A stretch of DNA of 64,000 nucleotides from Flavipsychrobacter stenotrophus. GTDB lineage: Bacteria > Bacteroidota > Bacteroidia > Chitinophagales > Chitinophagaceae. Positions 60,919 through 64,000 of the stretch are shown here, piece by piece. How positions within the stretch are numbered: the stretch's first letter is position 1; each line of letters starts with the position of its first letter. Where the stretch lies: the NCBI RefSeq assembly GCF_002954265.1, contig NZ_PPSL01000001.1, positions 558,001 through 622,000 on the forward strand. The letters run 5' to 3'. A program made the position numbers and the translations under genes. The notes beneath the pieces are model-generated. The model saw only the letters and a list, made by a program, of their open reading frames with translations, was not told the origin of the DNA and ran no database searches.

Positions 60919-61329
60919 AAATAATTGAAATTATTTGGGGGTTAACAATAAAATTTGGACTGCAAATGTAGCTTTTAAAATGGAAACTTAAACACATTTC
61001 TATAGTTTTTTCTAAAAGTTTTCTTAAAAACTTGTAGACTGTTTTTGCATTGGTTGATGCGTTTTGCGTCTGTCCTTCCGCTTCATTACTTTTCTTTGTG
61101 CTGCCGTCCCGCAATCAGCGGGATAAACTCCGAAAAGTAACAAAAGAAAACGGCACTTTTTCGTATCGCTCCGCGCGAAAAAGAAGCTAAACTGCGTGCC
61201 GTTGTGGTTGGCCAGACCGCTCTTCGCAAGCTCAGCCAGCGCTTCTATCTGCCAGGTAATTGGATGCTACAAAGGTATTTCGTTGCCCGACACCAAGTGC
61301 TTTAGGGGATAAACTTTTACCTTAACCCA
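60919..61329. other. Non-coding region between rpsP and the cytochrome/PHM-like gene
   Basis: It holds the rpsP -7 element at 60970-60963. At about 61085-61260 there is the TTACTTTTCTTTG...CGAAAAGTAACAAAAG repeat, related to 1690-1880, with an inner hairpin CCCGC/GCGGG. No gene is seen. Confidence 0.5.
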
Positions 61330-62718
61330 CTACTCCAGACTCAGCTGCTCATCTCCTTCTTTATAGGGCAGGTAGGTAACAATGAACTGGAACATTTCAT
61401 CGGTTGCTTTCATACTGCCGTTTTGGTCGGTAACAACTTGTGGCGGACTGAATGGGTTATTGAGGTTGTCTTTTGTGTTGTCATATACACCCTCGGCTAC
61501 AATGGTGCTGCCGGCAGGTATCTTCACCATCTTCTTAAAGGTGTAGAAGTACTGCCAGTTAAAATCCCAGCGAGGTATAGAGATGAGCCTGATCGTATCG
61601 CCGTTTGGTTTTAAGGCATAGGCTTTAAAGCTCTTGCCCAGCAGGTGCATATGGGGGTTAATGGTCAATACTGATATGTCCTGAGCTATTTTCAGGTGGC
61701 TAGACACATTTTTTACAGTATTGGGCAGAATGATCATGTCTGGTTCTACTTTGGCCGCACCAAGGGTACCCAGCTGAAACTCCTGCACAGGCCTGTTGGG
61801 GGGCACTTTGGTAAAGAATATGTTGATGTAGGAGGTGTCTGTTATGTCGTTTTTGCCATTAAAGCCATAGTGAATATCATTGAGCAGAAACGCTCCTTTG
61901 CGTGGCAGTATATAGCCGCCTATACCAGCGGGGTATATCTGGCCAATAGCGCCGGGCAGGTAGTTGACGACCGACTTTTGTAATACAGGGTAGCTGCCAT
62001 CATCATTGGGCAGACCCATTTTTTGAAATGCTTTTACAATACCTGCAGTGTCTTCTACCATGCTTATGCTGCGGTCGCCCTCAAATACAATCTTCTTCTT
62101 CTCGAAAACGTACTTCACCATGTCTCCATTCACATGGTGCACCACATTGTTTCTGCCGGGCACAAACTCTACCAAGCTCGCAAATGTATCGGCCGGCAGC
62201 TCATAGGGCACTTTTACCAAAAGGAACTTATCTGATGCATATGCCTTCATAAAAAATGGTGCTACAGCTATGGTCATATCGGGCGCCCCTGCAAGAGATG
62301 ATGGGTAATGGGGGAGCGCAGGCATTTTGTCTTTGGGCCCTTCGGGTGCGCCTTCCTTGGCCCATAGTGCCAGTACGTCTATTTCGTATTGGGTCAATAC
62401 TCGCTGGCCTTTAAATTCGGTATAGTGCGGGTCGGCGGGCCATGGGGGCATCATCCGCTCTTTGGTAACAAATGCCATAGACCCGGCATATTGTTTGGCG
62501 TCCTGGTAGGTAATGAAAGCAAAGTGAGCACCTCCGTTGGGCCGGTGACAAACTGTGCAGTTGTCATATAGTATTGGTGCTACATGCTCGGTAAAGTTGA
62601 CATGCGCAGGCACTTTCCTGTCTTCATTAGCTGATACTTTCTTATCACCATTGCAGCTGCCCATAAGCGCCGCCATGATAATGAACACAAACGATAAAGC
62701 ACTAGACCTCTTCTTCAT
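61330..62718 (-). CDS. Lipoprotein with mono-haem cytochrome c motif and copper type II monooxygenase-like domain
   Basis: From the ATG at 62718 (MKKRSSALSFVF) the protein has 462 aa and a lipobox ending at Cys22 (MAALMGSC). The haem motif C54-T-V-C57-H58 lies in a short cytochrome-c-like domain (to about 135, with MMPPWPADPHY). The C-terminal part contains NPHMHLLGK, the copper-ligand motif of peptidylglycine/dopamine-beta-monooxygenase-like domains. It is probably an outer-membrane- or periplasm-anchored redox protein that passes electrons to a copper site; the substrate is unknown. It overlaps the upstream brkB-type gene by 17 bp. Confidence 0.82.
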   Translation of the reverse strand: MKKRSSALSFVFIIMAALMGSCNGDKKVSANEDRKVPAHVNFTEHVAPILYDNCTVCHRPNGGAHFAFITYQDAKQYAGSMAFVTKERMMPPWPADPHYTEFKGQRVLTQYEIDVLALWAKEGAPEGPKDKMPALPHYPSSLAGAPDMTIAVAPFFMKAYASDKFLLVKVPYELPADTFASLVEFVPGRNNVVHHVNGDMVKYVFEKKKIVFEGDRSISMVEDTAGIVKAFQKMGLPNDDGSYPVLQKSVVNYLPGAIGQIYPAGIGGYILPRKGAFLLNDIHYGFNGKNDITDTSYINIFFTKVPPNRPVQEFQLGTLGAAKVEPDMIILPNTVKNVSSHLKIAQDISVLTINPHMHLLGKSFKAYALKPNGDTIRLISIPRWDFNWQYFYTFKKMVKIPAGSTIVAEGVYDNTKDNLNNPFSPPQVVTDQNGSMKATDEMFQFIVTYLPYKEGDEQLSLE

Positions 62719-63640
62719 AACTGGCATCCTGAGAGAGTTTACCTAATAATATACTTATGTTTAGCTCATAGCCCAGCAGAATGATCACCGTATTGAGCCA
62801 CACCAACACCATGAAGGCGATCAATGTGCCTATAGAGCCATAAACCTTGTTGTAATTTAAGAAGTTGTTTACCAGGAAGAAAAATACCGAAGTGGCCAGC
62901 ATAGACGCCAATGTAGCGAATACCGAACCTGCCGTAATAAACTTCAACTTGTGTTTGAGTGACGGGCCGTACCTGTAAATGAAGCAGAATGTAAAGAACA
63001 CGATCAGTATTAAAATGGTGATACTGAGTATCTTAACTGCTACCAGGTGAGGGAATATTTTAAGTAACAACTTGTTCAGGCTTTTGTTTTGCAGCACCAA
63101 TACCGCCAGTGTCAATACCGCCACCAGTATGAGCATGACGGTAAGCTTTATAGCCATCCACCGGCGCTGCAGGCCGGTTCTTTTCTTATATAATACCTCG
63201 CTACGGTCGAAACTTTTCATTAGCCCCATCATGCCATTGCTGGAGAAGAAGAGCACCATTAAGATACCTATAGACAACACATCGTGATGCTGCTTGCCCA
63301 TAAAATCTCTGATTATGCCACTTACACTGCTGTAAATACGTTGATTGGGAGTAACCAGTTTTAGTGTGGATAAGATGGTCTGCTGTACATTTTTCAGGGG
63401 TAGATAAGGTACCAGTGAAAAGATGAACAGGAAAGTTGGCGGCATGGCCATGATGAAATTATATGTAACTGCCGCAGCTCTTTCCGTCAACCTTACTTTC
63501 CTAATTTCCTGAACAAAGAACTTACTGACCTCATACAATGTTGCACCATCTACACCAGGCAATACCACACTGTGTGCCTTTTTGAACACATAGCGCACCG
63601 GGCGAAGTTTGTAAACATTTATGTCAGGTTGTTTTATCAT
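62702..63640 (-). CDS. YihY/BrkB (UPF0761) family membrane protein
   Basis: This 312-aa protein has about six transmembrane segments in the BrkB/YihY pattern. The family segments RAAAVTYNFIMAMPPTFLFI and FFSSNGMMGLMKSFDR are present, as is the C-terminal YGSIGTLIAFMVLVWLNTVI. The function of the family is not settled, although it was first tied to serum resistance and once, wrongly, to RNase BN. It is the first gene of a two-gene operon with the cytochrome-type lipoprotein. A near-consensus -7 element (TACCTTCG) lies about 35 bp upstream. Confidence 0.9.
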   Translation of the reverse strand: MIKQPDINVYKLRPVRYVFKKAHSVVLPGVDGATLYEVSKFFVQEIRKVRLTERAAAVTYNFIMAMPPTFLFIFSLVPYLPLKNVQQTILSTLKLVTPNQRIYSSVSGIIRDFMGKQHHDVLSIGILMVLFFSSNGMMGLMKSFDRSEVLYKKRTGLQRRWMAIKLTVMLILVAVLTLAVLVLQNKSLNKLLLKIFPHLVAVKILSITILILIVFFTFCFIYRYGPSLKHKLKFITAGSVFATLASMLATSVFFFLVNNFLNYNKVYGSIGTLIAFMVLVWLNTVIILLGYELNISILLGKLSQDASYEEEV

Positions 63641-63939
63641 GCCCGGGTTCAGGACTCTATTTTTAGCTTGCGAAGGTAGTTATTGTAAGGTGCATTAGGT
63701 TGTAAGATCTGCTACGGATAAACCAGGCTGCCCTAATTTATAAGGGCCCGGCCTAACGGGCAATAGTATTGAGCAAAGAGAAAGCTGCTTATACAGACAT
63801 GCGATACCTTCGGCATCGGTGTTCCTTTCTATCTGTTTTTGCTATAGACATATGATGCCTTCGGCATCAATACAGTTCGTTCTATCCTATCTCTAACTTG
63901 CTTTCAAACCGTTGTCTGCTCTGTTCCTCCGCTCTCACC
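63641..63939. repeat. Non-coding region with two GATGCCTTCGGCATC palindromes
   Basis: GATACCTTCGGCATC (63803-63817) and GATGCCTTCGGCATC (63854-63868) lie in two related units, each preceded by (A/T)AGACAT and followed by a TTC(C/G)TTCTATC-like sequence, 51 bp apart. GGGCCCGGCCTAACGGGC at about 63744-63761 is another short palindromic stretch. Confidence 0.6.
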
Positions 63940-64000
63940 TTATATTAATTCCTTCAGCTTCTCTATCACCGCATCTACCTCTTCTTTAGTATTGTGCTTG
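63940..64000 (-). CDS. C-terminal end of a class V aminotransferase/cysteine desulfurase
   Basis: The last 19 codons before the TAA at 63942-63940 read KHNTKEEVDAVIEKLKELI. This is the usual ending of SufS/NifS-type cysteine desulfurases (a YNTxEEID...L..L pattern). The rest is outside the window, so only the family is proposed. Confidence 0.55.
   Translation of the reverse strand, partial: KHNTKEEVDAVIEKLKELI

Noticed and set aside
1-64000. tRNA or rRNA genes
   Set aside because: I looked for the T-arm pattern GGTTCGA and for rRNA core sequences and found none with a supporting structure; only a covariance search could exclude them fully.

Overview
The window looks like a chromosomal segment of a Bacteroidota bacterium, probably in or near Chitinophagales/Chitinophagaceae. 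This is inferred from the gene set: an ExbB-ExbD-ExbD-TonB operon, DUF3857/transglutaminase proteins, MORN-variant (YwqK-like) repeats, an S16 with a long Ala/Glu tail and a solo ParE. It also fits the -7 promoter signature TAnnTTTG with almost no Shine-Dalgarno sequences. No rRNA, tRNA or CRISPR array was seen.

Layout. 1-2907: start of a tyrosine recombinase beside the 3' end of mnmE, then a zinc-ribbon membrane protein. 3088-4077: MoxR-type AAA ATPase. 4.1-7.2 kb: AT-rich island with an IS1595-family element and small unknown genes, bounded by inverted copies of a 22-bp sequence. 7.4-10.5 kb: giant NTT-like transporter fused to HEAT repeats and a cyclic-nucleotide-binding domain. 10.7-13.2 kb: overlapping operon of a desaturase, a GNAT acyltransferase and a short lysine-2,3-aminomutase-like radical SAM enzyme. 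13.7-16.2 kb: hsp20, rfbB, rfbA. 16.4-18.7 kb: tandem geranylgeranyl-reductase-like flavoproteins. 18.8-24.1 kb: lptF/G-like permease, tgt, DEAD-box helicase, lpdA. 24.3-28.8 kb: recQ, a DUF6438 protein, an orphan antitoxin-like gene and a radical SAM protein. 29.7-36.9 kb: three-gene envelope operon (TPR/MORN protein, active-site-intact transglutaminase, degenerate transglutaminase). 38.5-42.1 kb: nrdB and nrdA separated by REP-like palindromes. 42.3-42.8 kb: broken REP-associated transposase flanked by inverted REPs. 43.0-48.8 kb: amidohydrolase, a second desaturase, tonB-exbD-exbD-exbB. 49.2-56.9 kb: accessory locus (below). 57.9-64 kb: parE, osmC-type gene, rpsP, cytochrome/PHM-like lipoprotein, BrkB family protein, end of a cysteine desulfurase.

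The most unusual region is 49.2-56.9 kb. A frameshifted LuxR-type regulator with a degenerate receiver domain is divergent from a 691-aa Ser/Gly-rich protein with a Cys-rich tail. Next come two large proteins that share a roughly 60-residue block but have unrelated, AT-rich C-terminal domains. One C-terminal domain has His-Gly and Cys motifs like clan CD (caspase/CHAT) peptidases. Each is followed at once by a gene for a small exported protein or lipoprotein, and the locus ends with two 72-aa paralogues. This arrangement resembles a polymorphic effector/immunity system, and I do not recognise this family. The second effector has an in-frame stop and its partner has a poly-A frameshift, so phase variation, decay or assembly error must be separated.

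Several dispersed palindromic repeats sit in intergenic spaces: a TTGACAACTTT hairpin seen three times between convergent genes, GCCCT-GAAAGGGC REPs, a cassette-like repeat with variable inner hairpins, and GATGCCTTCGGCATC units.
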